The position numbers and the translations under genes are program-made. From the NCBI GenBank assembly GCA_944332505.1, contig CALVKC010000003.1, positions 1 to 64,000 on the forward strand: a stretch of DNA of 64,000 nucleotides, in the 5' to 3' direction. Positions 39,621 through 48,603 of the stretch are shown here, piece after piece. Numbering within the stretch: position 1 is the first letter of the stretch; every line of letters begins with the position of its first letter. The notes below the pieces were generated by a model. That model made no database searches, was not told where the DNA came from, and saw only the letters and a program-made list of their open reading frames with translations. Source of the DNA: an uncultured Bacilli bacterium (GTDB lineage Bacteria; Bacillota_I; Bacilli_A; RF39; UBA660).

Positions 39621-40138
39621 TATTTTTTCTTTTTTAGTATTACAATAGTTTTGTTAGATTCATCTTTGAATGACTCGACTGAAGCTGCTGAATCAGTAAG
39701 AGCTAAAAACTCGAAAAGTGACTTTTTACTATCATCTCGTCTTGTTAATTCTCTACCTCGCATAGTTAATACTACCTTTACTTTATGTCCTTTTTCAATA
39801 AACCCAATAGCTTGTTTAGCTTTAATTTCAATGTCGTGAAAAGCAATGTTAACACTTAATTGAATTTCTTTTAAAGGCAGATTTACTTGTTTATTTTTTT
39901 TGTCTAATCGTTTAATTTCATATAGCAATTTTTCATAATTACATATTTTAAGCAACGGTGGATTAATATTGCTGTTATATTCAACCAAATCTAATTGCAT
40001 TTCATTAGCTATTGATTTAGCTTCTTCTAATGATACAACTCGGCTATTAATATTTTCACCAATAATTCTAACTTGTTCAAAACCAACAATTTCATCATTA
40101 ATTTTGAATCCAACATTTTTTAATTTTTGCTTTGCCAT
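39620..40138 (-). CDS. infC: Translation initiation factor IF-3
   Basis: Both IF-3 domains are visible: N-domain GFKINDEIVGFEQVRIIGEN and LEEAKSIANEMQLDLVEYN; C-domain KEIQLSVNIAFHDIEIKAKQAIGFIEKGHKVKVVLTMRGRE. 172 aa, full length, start ATG 40138 (an upstream TTG is not needed). IF-3 checks start codons and splits ribosomes. A phage copy is rare and could re-target host ribosomes to phage messages. Promoter box 18 bp upstream; shares its transcript with the sigma factor. Confidence 0.92.
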   Translation of the reverse strand: MAKQKLKNVGFKINDEIVGFEQVRIIGENINSRVVSLEEAKSIANEMQLDLVEYNSNINPPLLKICNYEKLLYEIKRLDKKNKQVNLPLKEIQLSVNIAFHDIEIKAKQAIGFIEKGHKVKVVLTMRGRELTRRDDSKKSLFEFLALTDSAASVESFKDESNKTIVILKKKK

Positions 40139-40156
40139 TAATTTTTTATTTTTATG

Positions 40157-40164
40157 CAAAAGTA
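40157..40164 (-). promoter_or_regulatory. Bacteroidota -7 box before infC
   Basis: TACTTTTG, 18 bp upstream of 40138. Confidence 0.55.
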
Positions 40165-40202
40165 ATATTTTAATTTGAATTATACAACTGTAATAACTAT
40201 TT

Positions 40203-40571
40203 TTAAGATACTTTTTCCCAAATCAATTCATTATCTAATGATTTATAAGTACCTGGCGTAATACCACCCTTACAAACAAATTGATGTATAATAGTTTCTA
40301 TATCAAACAAATTTTCAATGATATAGTTATATAAACTGAGTAGGTATTTTTCAGTTTCATCATCAAAAGCTCTCCCATCAGCATCATAGGCTGTATTAGG
40401 TATTACCTTATCCATCATATTTAATATCATAGCCATATCTTCTAACAAATGGCTACCTAAATTAAACAATTGTTCTTTAGTTACTCCAATCTCATTATCA
40501 CCAAATTCTTGTATAAAGAAAAATGGTATTAACTTAATATGGTCTTCAGTTAATGTTATTTTTTTTATCAT
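40203..40571 (-). CDS. Hypothetical protein, 122 aa
   Basis: No family recognised. N-terminus MIKKITLTEDHIKLIPFFFI, then helical with acidic patches. Part of the dnaJ-Nudix-macro unit. Confidence 0.65.
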   Translation of the reverse strand: MIKKITLTEDHIKLIPFFFIQEFGDNEIGVTKEQLFNLGSHLLEDMAMILNMMDKVIPNTAYDADGRAFDDETEKYLLSLYNYIIENLFDIETIIHQFVCKGGITPGTYKSLDNELIWEKVS

Positions 40572-40585
40572 ATTTTTATTTTTTT

Positions 40586-41197
40586 TTAATATCTAGCAAA
40601 ACCATTACGTTTATATCTTTTTTCAGCTTCTTCTTTTCTATGTTTAACAGCTTCATGATATAAATCATAGCTTACTTCTTTTAATTTTAATTCATTAGTT
40701 CTTATTTCTTTTAATTTTTCACTCCTACTTTTTTGATAATAATCATAAACGGTAACATTAACATCAGTCAATGTTTTTTCCATAATTTCCATTACTTTAT
40801 TTTTATCACCATTGCCATCAAACCGACTACAACCTAAAAATGTTGTACCAATATTTAAATTAGCGTATTTTTTATTTACTTTAATTAGACATTTTTCCAA
40901 AGAGTGATAATCTAAATAATCTTCATCCATTTGCTTCCTGTATGGATAACCTCGATAGCTATATAATAACACAATCAATGGTTCATTATCACGCTTACAT
41001 TCTAATAATGTTCCTAATTTAGACACATCACCATATTTACCTAAATTTAAATTGTCTTCTCTAACATATGGATAATTCAAAGCAATTTCACGTTGAATAC
41101 CTTGTGACATTGTGCAATACACATTAGTTGCGATTAAAATAACATCATGGTTACATATATTATCCATTAAATCAATATCTTTAACAACGTTAATCAT
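40586..41197 (-). CDS. Macro-domain-like protein
   Basis: Resembles a macro domain: DVILIATNVYCTMSQGIQREIALNYP (ADP-ribose loop, normally N-x-x-G-M-G-x-G-I-A), GKYGDVSKLGTLLE, and TTFLGCSRFDGNGDKNKVMEI. Macro domains bind or remove ADP-ribose or act on Appr-1''-P. The binding glycines are partly replaced (CTMSQG), so binding is uncertain. The C-terminal ~40 residues are a charged helix. It overlaps the Nudix gene by 8 bp. Confidence 0.65.
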   Translation of the reverse strand: MINVVKDIDLMDNICNHDVILIATNVYCTMSQGIQREIALNYPYVREDNLNLGKYGDVSKLGTLLECKRDNEPLIVLLYSYRGYPYRKQMDEDYLDYHSLEKCLIKVNKKYANLNIGTTFLGCSRFDGNGDKNKVMEIMEKTLTDVNVTVYDYYQKSRSEKLKEIRTNELKLKEVSYDLYHEAVKHRKEEAEKRYKRNGFARY

Positions 41198-41654
41198 TTT
41201 TTATATTAAAAATTTCTTCTTCTAACATTTTAAAAATACCAAGATAACAACTCATTCCTTTTTCCACGAGTTCATCATATGTCATCCAAGCATAACTTTT
41301 TATTTCATTGTGTTCTATCACTTTGCCATGATAAATAGTTTTACATAAATTAGATGTGCAATTATCAGTATTTTCACCTTCATATTCTTTAGCAAAAACA
41401 GCTACTTTTTTATTTTTATTTTGCTTAACATGGCCTAAAAATTTATATTCATAATTTTTATTTAGCAAAATTGAAGTTTCTTCATAAAACTCCCTAATAG
41501 CGGCATCTAATTCAGTTTCACCATTTTCAATATGTCCTTTAGGAAAATTCCATAATTCACGATGATACCAATAAGGACCATCTGGCGTACAAACAAAAAA
41601 TAATAAATTATGTTTATTTTTTTTATATAAAATAATACCACTAGAATATTCCAT
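41190..41654 (-). CDS. Nudix hydrolase (Ap4A-type)
   Basis: Nudix box G-HIENG-E-TELDAAI-REFYEETS is complete. The preceding SSGIILYKKN and WNFPKGHIENGE are typical of Ap4A/NTP pyrophosphatases. 154 aa. TAATG overlap with dnaJ. The Nudix-macro pair could act on ADP-ribose or dinucleotide signals; that is inference. Confidence 0.88.
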   Translation of the reverse strand: MEYSSGIILYKKNKHNLLFFVCTPDGPYWYHRELWNFPKGHIENGETELDAAIREFYEETSILLNKNYEYKFLGHVKQNKNKKVAVFAKEYEGENTDNCTSNLCKTIYHGKVIEHNEIKSYAWMTYDELVEKGMSCYLGIFKMLEEEIFNIKND

Positions 41655-42754
41655 TATTTAAAATTATTTTTGCTTTGAAGTTCTTTTAATTTTTCAATAT
41701 CCGAATCTGACAGACTAGTTGGCATTTTTAATTTAACAACAGCATACATATCACCAAATTTACTATTATGTTCATAATAAGGTAGACCACAATTTGCAAA
41801 TCTAATTTTAGTTCCATCAGTAATACCTTGTTGTATTTTTGTGGTAAGTTTCTTACCATCAATGGTTTCGATAACTTTATCACAGCCTAAAATAGCATCA
41901 ATCACTGGTAATTCTAGAATAAAGTACAAATCATTACGTTGTCTAATAAATTTACTATGTTCTTTAGTTCTAATAGCAACTATCAAATTACCATCAATTC
42001 CATTAGGTATAGAATTACCTTTGCCATTTATAATAAGCTGATTATCGTCATTAACGCCTTTAGGTATTGTAATATCAACTATTTCAACTGATTCTATTAA
42101 TCCATGACCATTACATTTTTTACATGGATTCTTTATTATATACCCATTACCTTTACAATAAGGGCATGTCTCTATGGTTTGCCAACCATTTGATTGTCTA
42201 TATGTTTGTCCCGTACCACCACAATGCTGACACGTTTCTTTCTTAGAATTAGATGCCATACCACTACCATTACAATCTGGACATATTTTATGACGTTTAT
42301 ATTTAATTTGTTTAGTTGTACCATTAAAAATTTCTTCCAAATCTAATGCTAGTGTTATTCTTATACTTTGACCCATTTTAACTTGGTTACTCTTTTGTGT
42401 ATTAAAACCAAAGCCAAAATTACGCATAAAGCTTTCCAAATCTTGACCAAATCCGCCACCAAAATTAGAACCAAAAGCACTATCAAAATCAAAGTTCATG
42501 CCACCACTTACTGGATTATCATATTGCGCTTTTTTATCTTCATCCGATAACACACTATATGCCTCACTAATATTTTTAAAATGCTCTTCAGCTTCTTTCT
42601 TTTCATTTTCGCTTTTGCCTTGTTGTTTATCTGGATGATATTTAAGTGCCAATTTTCTATATTGTTGTTTTAATTTTTTAGAAAATTCACTAAAAGGTAA
42701 TTTTTTATCACTATCTGATAGTTCAAGAATTTTATAATAGTCTATTTTAGCCAT
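41654..42754 (-). CDS. dnaJ: DnaJ co-chaperone
   Basis: J domain with YHPDKQ, Gly/Phe region (SAFGSNFGGGFGQDLES), four zinc-centre repeats (CPDCNGSG, CQHCGGTG, CPYCKGNG, CKKCNGHG), and the C-terminal substrate-binding domain (VDITIPKGVNDDNQL). 366 aa, full-length type I DnaJ. It delivers substrates to the phage DnaK encoded just upstream and stimulates its ATPase. Confidence 0.96.
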   Translation of the reverse strand: MAKIDYYKILELSDSDKKLPFSEFSKKLKQQYRKLALKYHPDKQQGKSENEKKEAEEHFKNISEAYSVLSDEDKKAQYDNPVSGGMNFDFDSAFGSNFGGGFGQDLESFMRNFGFGFNTQKSNQVKMGQSIRITLALDLEEIFNGTTKQIKYKRHKICPDCNGSGMASNSKKETCQHCGGTGQTYRQSNGWQTIETCPYCKGNGYIIKNPCKKCNGHGLIESVEIVDITIPKGVNDDNQLIINGKGNSIPNGIDGNLIVAIRTKEHSKFIRQRNDLYFILELPVIDAILGCDKVIETIDGKKLTTKIQQGITDGTKIRFANCGLPYYEHNSKFGDMYAVVKLKMPTSLSDSDIEKLKELQSKNNFK

Positions 42755-42788
42755 TTTATTATTTTTTTACATACTATACATTATATTG

Positions 42789-42796
42789 CAAATATA
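42789..42796 (-). promoter_or_regulatory. Bacteroidota -7 box before dnaJ
   Basis: TATATTTG, 34 bp upstream of 42754 and after the dnaK terminator. Confidence 0.6.
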
Positions 42797-42830
42797 ATAA
42801 TTTTTTTTTATATATACAAATTTTGCATAC

Positions 42831-42860
42831 AAAAAAAGTGGCCAATAGACCACTTTTTTT
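42831..42860 (-). terminator. Terminator after dnaK
   Basis: AAAAAAAGTGG...CCACTTTTTTT hairpin, 20 bp past the dnaK stop. Confidence 0.85.
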
Positions 42861-42880
42861 CAATATGAATGAATTTAGAA

Positions 42881-44764
42881 TTATTTAACTTCTTCAAAGT
42901 TAGCATCTGTTACATTTTCAGAACTTGTATTGTTTTGATTCGTATCACTTGCATTGGCTGTTTGTTGAGAATAAATTCGAGTTGAAACTTCATTCCATGT
43001 TTCATTAATCAACTTTTCAGTTTCATTGATTAATGCTGTATCTTTAGCATCAACCGCACTTTGCATTTTAGCTACAAGTTCATTAATTTTATTTTTTTCA
43101 TCATCAGTCATCTTCTCCGACATATCCTTAATTAATTTATTTGTCGAGAAAATAATACTGTCACCTTTATTAATCGTATCAGCCTTTTCTTTTTCCTTTT
43201 TATCAGATTCAGCGAATTGTTCAGCTTCACGTTTAATACGTTCAATTTCATCTTGGCTCAATGAACCTTTGGATTCAATCACAATTGATTGTTCTTTATT
43301 AGTAGCCTTATCAGTTGCTGAAACTTTTAATATACCATTAGCATCGATATCAAAAGTAACTTCAATCTGAGGTATACCTCTTGGTGCTGGCATAATGCTA
43401 TCTAATCTAAATAAGCCAATTTCCTTATTATCCTTAGCCATCGGTCTTTCGCCTTGCAAAACTTTAATATCTACAGTAGTTTGATTATCAACCGCAGTAC
43501 TGAATATTTCTGTTTTACGACATGGAATTGTAGTATTGGCTTCAATAAGTTTTGTAAATACTCCACCTAAAGTTTCAATACCCATTGAAATCGGTGTAAC
43601 ATCTAGCAATAAGATATCTTTAGACCCTTCACCACCAACAATAATGTTAGCTTGAACAGCAGCACCTAATGCAACAGCTTCATCTGGATTCACTGACATA
43701 TTCAATTCAATATTAAACGTATTTTTCAATGCTTCTCTAATTGCCAATGAACGTGATTGACCACCAACCATGAGTATACAATTAATGTCACTTGTATTAA
43801 CTTTAGCTGCTTCAACAGCTTCTTTTGCACATGCAACAACTCTATCAACCAAATTAGAAGTTAAATTTTCCATAGTCGCTCTAGTCAATGATGTTACAAA
43901 ATGAATTGGAGCGCCATTATGGAGTGTCAAATACGGCAAGTTAATATCGGTTGATGTACTACTGCTCAAATCAATTTTTGCAGATTCAGAAGCCTCTAAA
44001 ATTCGCTGCATAGCTTGAACATCGTTAGTTATGTCAACACCATATTCACTTTTAAGTTTATCAACAATCCAATTTGAAATTGCGTTATCAAAATCACTAC
44101 CACCTAAAAATACATCACCCTTAGAAGCTAAAACTTCTACCATACCATCAGATATTTCACACACTGAAAAATCAGTTGTACCCGCACCAATATCAGCAAC
44201 TAATACAATTTTAGAGCCATCATCTGTCTTAATATCAGATGCTAAAATGGCAGCAGTAGGCTCATTAATAATTCTATGAACTTTTAGACCAGCCATTTCA
44301 CCTGCTAATTTTGTAGCTTCTCTAGCATTATTATCAAACCATGCTGGACATGTAATTACAGCATCAGTAATTGTTTCACCACAATATTCTTCAGCCGAGG
44401 ACTTCATCTTAGCTAAAATCATAGATGATAATTCCTCTGGCGAATATTCTTTGCCATCAATTGATACACGTGGTTTATTATTAACATTTTTTACATCATA
44501 TGTAATGTGTTTCAATATGTCAGAACATTTGTCATAATCAACACCCATGAAACGTTTAATCAAAGAAACTGTTTCTTTAGGGTTAACAACTCTCTGTCTT
44601 TTTGCGGATTCACCTACTTTACGTTCTCCATCTTTCAATCCGATTACTGATGGTGTTGTTCTATGACCTTCAGAATTAATAATAATAGTTGGTTTACCAG
44701 ATTCAATTGTTGCAACAGCTGAATTACCTGTTCCTAAATCAATACCAATAACTTTTTTACTCAT
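42881..44764 (-). CDS. dnaK: DnaK (Hsp70) chaperone
   Basis: Full-length (627 aa): [47 protein letters not shown] ATPase signatures, [21 protein letters not shown], substrate domain [16 protein letters not shown], and a C-terminal ...NFEEVK tail. It would fold phage proteins or remodel replication complexes together with DnaJ. No GrpE is visible in this window. Phage DnaK is uncommon, so this points to a very large genome. Confidence 0.97.
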   Translation of the reverse strand: MSKKVIGIDLGTGNSAVATIESGKPTIIINSEGHRTTPSVIGLKDGERKVGESAKRQRVVNPKETVSLIKRFMGVDYDKCSDILKHITYDVKNVNNKPRVSIDGKEYSPEELSSMILAKMKSSAEEYCGETITDAVITCPAWFDNNAREATKLAGEMAGLKVHRIINEPTAAILASDIKTDDGSKIVLVADIGAGTTDFSVCEISDGMVEVLASKGDVFLGGSDFDNAISNWIVDKLKSEYGVDITNDVQAMQRILEASESAKIDLSSSTSTDINLPYLTLHNGAPIHFVTSLTRATMENLTSNLVDRVVACAKEAVEAAKVNTSDINCILMVGGQSRSLAIREALKNTFNIELNMSVNPDEAVALGAAVQANIIVGGEGSKDILLLDVTPISMGIETLGGVFTKLIEANTTIPCRKTEIFSTAVDNQTTVDIKVLQGERPMAKDNKEIGLFRLDSIMPAPRGIPQIEVTFDIDANGILKVSATDKATNKEQSIVIESKGSLSQDEIERIKREAEQFAESDKKEKEKADTINKGDSIIFSTNKLIKDMSEKMTDDEKNKINELVAKMQSAVDAKDTALINETEKLINETWNEVSTRIYSQQTANASDTNQNNTSSENVTDANFEEVK

Positions 44765-44803
44765 ATTCTATATTTTTAATTAGTTTATTTTTTTTTTCAT
44801 TTG

Positions 44804-44811
44804 CAAAGATA
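44804..44811 (-). promoter_or_regulatory. Bacteroidota -7 box before dnaK
   Basis: TATCTTTG, 39 bp upstream of 44764. Confidence 0.6.
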
Positions 44812-44900
44812 TATAAAAAAAATATAAAACCAAAATAATTAATATTTTTTAATTTCTTTATATTTATTTGCCATATATAGATATAGCAAAAAGTGTGCCA

Positions 44901-44933
44901 AAAAAAAGGTGACACAATTGTGTCACCTTTTTA
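44901..44933 (-). terminator. Terminator after 131-aa gene
   Basis: Perfect AAAAGGTGACACAATTGTG-type palindrome ending in T-tract, directly after the stop. Confidence 0.85.
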
Positions 44934-44935
44934 TG

Positions 44936-45331
44936 TTATCTAATAAATTTATCAATATTATCCATAACATGTTTCAATTCACCAAATAATATTAGTTTAA
45001 TTTGGTCATCACATAATGATGTTTTAAATTTGGTTGTTAACTCACCTAGTGGTCTAGTCTTTAACCTTTTCTTGGCTAATTTTACACCCAAATTTTCATC
45101 ATAATTTGATAAATCATCAGTATGACAAATTGAAATTGCGTATCTCAATGTTCTAATAGTATTCTTAAGCGGTATAAAAGCCATACAACCATCAATACCA
45201 TTAACTTGGCATTCTTGAGATACTAGTGTTTCATCCTTACTTTTAGTGAACTCACCAACAATTGTAACAATATGTTCTAAACCATCTGAATCAATGGCTT
45301 TACCAAACATTTTATAAACTTTACTTTTCAT
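44936..45331 (-). CDS. Hypothetical protein, 131 aa
   Basis: No family recognised. Beta-rich start (YKMFGKAIDSDGLEHIVTIVGEFTKS), then a basic stretch KKRLKTRPLGELTTKFKT. Monocistronic-like, with its own terminator. Confidence 0.65.
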   Translation of the reverse strand: MKSKVYKMFGKAIDSDGLEHIVTIVGEFTKSKDETLVSQECQVNGIDGCMAFIPLKNTIRTLRYAISICHTDDLSNYDENLGVKLAKKRLKTRPLGELTTKFKTSLCDDQIKLILFGELKHVMDNIDKFIR

Positions 45332-45350
45332 ATTATAACTTTTTTTTATA

Positions 45351-45416
45351 TTATTTTATTCCTAATGTAATTAAAATGGCAAAATCATATCCTTTAACTG
45401 TTAATAACTCATTCAT
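45351..45416 (-). CDS. Possible 21-aa microprotein
   Basis: MNELLTVKGYDFAILITLGI plus Lys. Its ATG overlaps the phosphoesterase stop as ATGA, which suggests coupled translation. No other support. Confidence 0.3.
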   Translation of the reverse strand: MNELLTVKGYDFAILITLGIK

Positions 45417-46066
45417 CTTATATATAATTTATTTGTGTTAGTTTTAACATCAGAATATCTTAAAGGATTTTCACCATTTAATTTTTTTAAATAAATCTCA
45501 TAAACTTGTTTCAGCGAAAATAATGTATAATTGCATAAAGGGTTGTCCAAACCTACATTCAAGCATAAATCATCAGTATCATCTATCCATAATGCATTAG
45601 CATGTACATGACCATATAATTGCATACTACCTCTACATTTATTAGGCCAACTTTTCATTGGATAGTGTGATAACACAACATTAAAATCTTGTTCAATAAA
45701 ATCAAAATTATCTTTTTTAAATGTAACTGATTTTATTTCATCAATTGATTCAAACATATTAAACATTTTTTTTATTGATTTATCATGATTACCAACAATC
45801 AAATGTATTATACATCCGTTAGATTTAAGTTCATTTAAAATTCTTATGCAACCTTGTTGATTCAACATAATAAAATCACCTAATACATATATATGGTCAT
45901 TACGTTTAGTTATGTTTTTCCACATGTTAATTATATAATTATCATGTCCAATAATATCATCTGAATCAACTAGCCCCATTTTTTCAATCCTTTCAATTTG
46001 ATGCTTTAGAATATTTTTATGGCCTAAATGTAAATCAGCCGTGAACCAAATATTATAGTTAATCAT
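45413..46066 (-). CDS. Metallophosphoesterase
   Basis: Five calcineurin-type motifs: TADLHLGHKN, YVLGDFIML, IVGNHDKS, VLSHYPMKSW and LYGHVHANA. 217 aa. These enzymes cleave phosphomonoesters or cyclic and dinucleotide substrates with two metals. Followed closely by small ORFs on the same strand. Confidence 0.9.
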   Translation of the reverse strand: MINYNIWFTADLHLGHKNILKHQIERIEKMGLVDSDDIIGHDNYIINMWKNITKRNDHIYVLGDFIMLNQQGCIRILNELKSNGCIIHLIVGNHDKSIKKMFNMFESIDEIKSVTFKKDNFDFIEQDFNVVLSHYPMKSWPNKCRGSMQLYGHVHANALWIDDTDDLCLNVGLDNPLCNYTLFSLKQVYEIYLKKLNGENPLRYSDVKTNTNKLYIR

Positions 46067-46073
46067 ATATTAA

Positions 46074-46286
46074 TTAAATCTTATTAGGTATTATTTCAGT
46101 TTCTATTAGATATTCACTTTTAAGTTTATTATCATTTATAATATTTAAAATCATACTATTATATACTGGGTGTAAAAGTCCACCATTCATATAAACATTT
46201 CCTCTAAACAATATTATCTCACTACCTTCTGGAATTACGCCTTCTTTAGTTTTAAATGGTTTAATAAATATAAACTTTTTACGCAT
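46074..46286 (-). CDS. Hypothetical protein, 70 aa
   Basis: No family recognised. SH3-like beta pattern (IKPFKTKEGVIPEGSEIILF). Ends 8 bp before the phosphoesterase start. Confidence 0.6.
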   Translation of the reverse strand: MRKKFIFIKPFKTKEGVIPEGSEIILFRGNVYMNGGLLHPVYNSMILNIINDNKLKSEYLIETEIIPNKI

Positions 46287-46296
46287 ATCAATTTAA

Positions 46297-46752
46297 TTAT
46301 AAATTATTATTTAATTTTTCAAGTATTGGTTCAAATTGCTTGCATACCTCATCCCAATCCACCATATGACGTTTATTGCTATCATATTTAATAGGGCATC
46401 CAATATTTCGGTCATCAATAGAAAACAACGCATATGCCTTCGTACTATTAGTCCATTTATGTTGACTTGGGTGCTGACCCACACCAGTTAAAGGTATATT
46501 TCTATCAGAAAACCAATCAATTGCTTGTTTCAATAATATACCACCTCTCATTGTGTCTAAAATAAGTTCAACATTATAAAGACTTATCCATTTTTTTAAT
46601 ATTTCTGAACAATTGCCATTTTCTTTACCAATATAAGGATAATTATGTTCAACAACTGTACCATCAAAGTCTATTGCAATAGATATTTTACGTTTATTTG
46701 TGCCAATATCATTTATTTCATTTACTAATGATTTAATTGTATTATCGTTCAT
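46297..46752 (-). CDS. HAD-superfamily hydrolase
   Basis: Motif I SIAIDFDGTVVEHNYPYIG, motif II LILDTMRGG and motif IV SIDDRNIGCPI. 151 aa, without cap domain. The Asp-x-Asp is intact, unlike the HAD-like protein at 15291. ATGA overlap with the nuclease gene downstream. Confidence 0.85.
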   Translation of the reverse strand: MNDNTIKSLVNEINDIGTNKRKISIAIDFDGTVVEHNYPYIGKENGNCSEILKKWISLYNVELILDTMRGGILLKQAIDWFSDRNIPLTGVGQHPSQHKWTNSTKAYALFSIDDRNIGCPIKYDSNKRHMVDWDEVCKQFEPILEKLNNNL

Positions 46753-47621
46753 ATTAATGCTTCTTTTAATTCATTAGATACATCACTTACACTAATTTTT
46801 TCATATGTTCCATCATCCTTAAGCCATATAATTTTTCTATCAGCAATTTCATAACCCAATTGGGATATACCTAACTGATATGCAGATAATTGAATTGTAT
46901 ATATTGATTTACTTTCATCTACTAAATGATTAAAAGGTGATATTAAACATTTACCATTTAATTGATTATATCCATTTTCTAATGATATGTTAGTTTTCCA
47001 ATCAAATATGCCTAATTTCCATTTATCTTTTAATTTATATGCAAATAGCATATCAAATGTTCCACTATAATTAGTGGATAATTTTAATTTATCATTTACA
47101 CCTGTATAAATTTGAGCCTCAGCCATTACTGGATATAAGTTCTGTATTTTAAATATATCTTCGTAAAATTTAACAACAGCTTCCTCTTTTTTACCATATG
47201 GGATTAAATAACCATCTTGATACTGTGTTTCTAAAATAGATTTAGGCATTAACTCTGGTTTACCCCTAAAAAAATACATATACGCTTCAGCAAATAAATG
47301 AGTTTTAGTACCATTAGATGTGCTTTTTAAATTGTTTTCTTTCCATTCTCTTTTTAAATCAGCCACATCAATACCCATTTTTTTAGCTTTATTATTTGCA
47401 ATTTCATCCCAATTTACCTCAGTTTGAAATTTATGGCAAATTTGAGATACACTAGGCAATTCTACTTTAGACCCATCATCATTATGCAAATAATATTTAT
47501 GCCCTTCTTCCACAAACTCTAATTTCGAAAAACTATCAATTACATTTTTTCTAACCTCTTTAACAAAATCTGGTTCTGGATTTATTTTTAATCTTTCATT
47601 AATATCAGTAATATTTAACAT
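46749..47621 (-). CDS. PD-(D/E)XK nuclease (RecB/Cas4-like)
   Basis: The signatures follow the RecB-type fold: GTKTHLFAEAYM (early His), AEAQIYT (Glu), YSGTFDMLFAYK (Asp), KLGIFDWKTN (D-x-K) and YTIQLSAYQLGI (Q-x-x-x-Y). 290 aa. Probably a DNA exonuclease in phage replication or recombination. No Cys cluster for Fe-S is visible. Confidence 0.8.
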   Translation of the reverse strand: MLNITDINERLKINPEPDFVKEVRKNVIDSFSKLEFVEEGHKYYLHNDDGSKVELPSVSQICHKFQTEVNWDEIANNKAKKMGIDVADLKREWKENNLKSTSNGTKTHLFAEAYMYFFRGKPELMPKSILETQYQDGYLIPYGKKEEAVVKFYEDIFKIQNLYPVMAEAQIYTGVNDKLKLSTNYSGTFDMLFAYKLKDKWKLGIFDWKTNISLENGYNQLNGKCLISPFNHLVDESKSIYTIQLSAYQLGISQLGYEIADRKIIWLKDDGTYEKISVSDVSNELKEALI

Positions 47622-47676
47622 TATATTTAAAATTTATGTAAATATACATAAAAAAATCTAAAAAAACAATAATTAA

Positions 47677-48042
47677 TTACTTTTTTAATAGTTCTTGTCT
47701 TTTTTCTAATATTAATTTTTTCTGTAATTCTTCTACTAAAATATCTCCATGACATTTGAGAGGTTTACAAAAACATTGTAAATATAAATCTTCACCATTT
47801 TTATATTTTTCATAAATTGTATCAAACGCTAATTTAAATTCAGCATCTTGTTCATACATTAATTTAAAATATAATCTATATGCATCTAACGCTTCATCTC
47901 TAGTTTTAAATGATTTAGTTGCTAATTTAGATTTTTTTCCATTATAAGTAAACGGATTGCCAAAAATTGTTCCTCTATATATAGGAATGTTATTTTTATG
48001 TGAAGTATAATCTTCTACGTTTGAGTTATAAACATATACCAT
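47677..48042 (-). CDS. DUF4326 protein
   Basis: The family pattern is clear: VEDYTSHKNNIPIYRGTIFGNPFTY, helices, then GEDLYLQCFCKPLKCHGDIL with its Cys/His motif. Common in phages; biochemical role unknown. Adjacent to the 63-aa ORF. Confidence 0.8.
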   Translation of the reverse strand: MVYVYNSNVEDYTSHKNNIPIYRGTIFGNPFTYNGKKSKLATKSFKTRDEALDAYRLYFKLMYEQDAEFKLAFDTIYEKYKNGEDLYLQCFCKPLKCHGDILVEELQKKLILEKRQELLKK

Positions 48043-48044
48043 AA

Positions 48045-48236
48045 TTATAAGTCTTCAGTTAATTCGTTTTCAATATTTTTTAACCCTATTAAAAGTTCTA
48101 TTAAATGTGTTTTACTAAGATAAATCTCATTTAAATAGTGATAATTTTTATCAAAAATAGACAATCTATAATTGCCATTATCTGAATTATCCACGTAATC
48201 TAAACTTATATGTTCATCATTAATTAATTCTTCCAT
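48045..48236 (-). CDS. Hypothetical protein, 63 aa
   Basis: No family recognised. Acidic, beta start and helical end. Ends 2 bp before the DUF4326 gene. Confidence 0.6.
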   Translation of the reverse strand: MEELINDEHISLDYVDNSDNGNYRLSIFDKNYHYLNEIYLSKTHLIELLIGLKNIENELTEDL

Positions 48237-48290
48237 ATTAATACATTTTTTTAATTTATTATTTATTATAGTATAAATATATGATTTAAA

Positions 48291-48331
48291 AAAAAAATGT
48301 AAACTGCAATAACTGTAGTTTACATTTTTAT
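48291..48331 (-). terminator. Terminator after 45-aa ORF
   Basis: ATGTAAACT/AGTTTACAT-type stem (with CTGC/G-CAGT extension) flanked by A- and T-tracts. Confidence 0.8.
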
Positions 48332-48414
48332 AAAAATATTAAAACAATCATTGCATTTAATATTTTCAAATATACAAATAATTGTTAAAAAAACAAAACA
48401 AAAAAATAGATTAA

Positions 48415-48552
48415 TTATCTAATATCACGTTTAATGATACGTTTTGTATTATTTTTAATGATTTGTGTATGTCCATTAGATGATGAACTATACTTTCTAA
48501 TTGGTGTTTTAGTTACACCAACATTTTTTTTACCCTTACATGAACACGCCAT
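48415..48552 (-). CDS. Small basic Cys-containing protein, 45 aa
   Basis: Product begins MACSCKGKKNVGVTKTPIRK and ends in Lys/Arg/Ile. The MACSCKGK start recurs in small phage proteins I have seen, but I cannot name a function. It is followed by a terminator. Confidence 0.55.
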   Translation of the reverse strand: MACSCKGKKNVGVTKTPIRKYSSSSNGHTQIIKNNTKRIIKRDIR

Positions 48553-48603
48553 AATATGAAATAATTTATGAAATTATATATTTATATATAAATATATTTT
48601 TGT

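Noticed and set aside
48367..48374. A CAAATATA promoter box
   Set aside because: It is followed within ~40 bp by a terminator hairpin and no gene, so probably a chance match in A/T-rich DNA.
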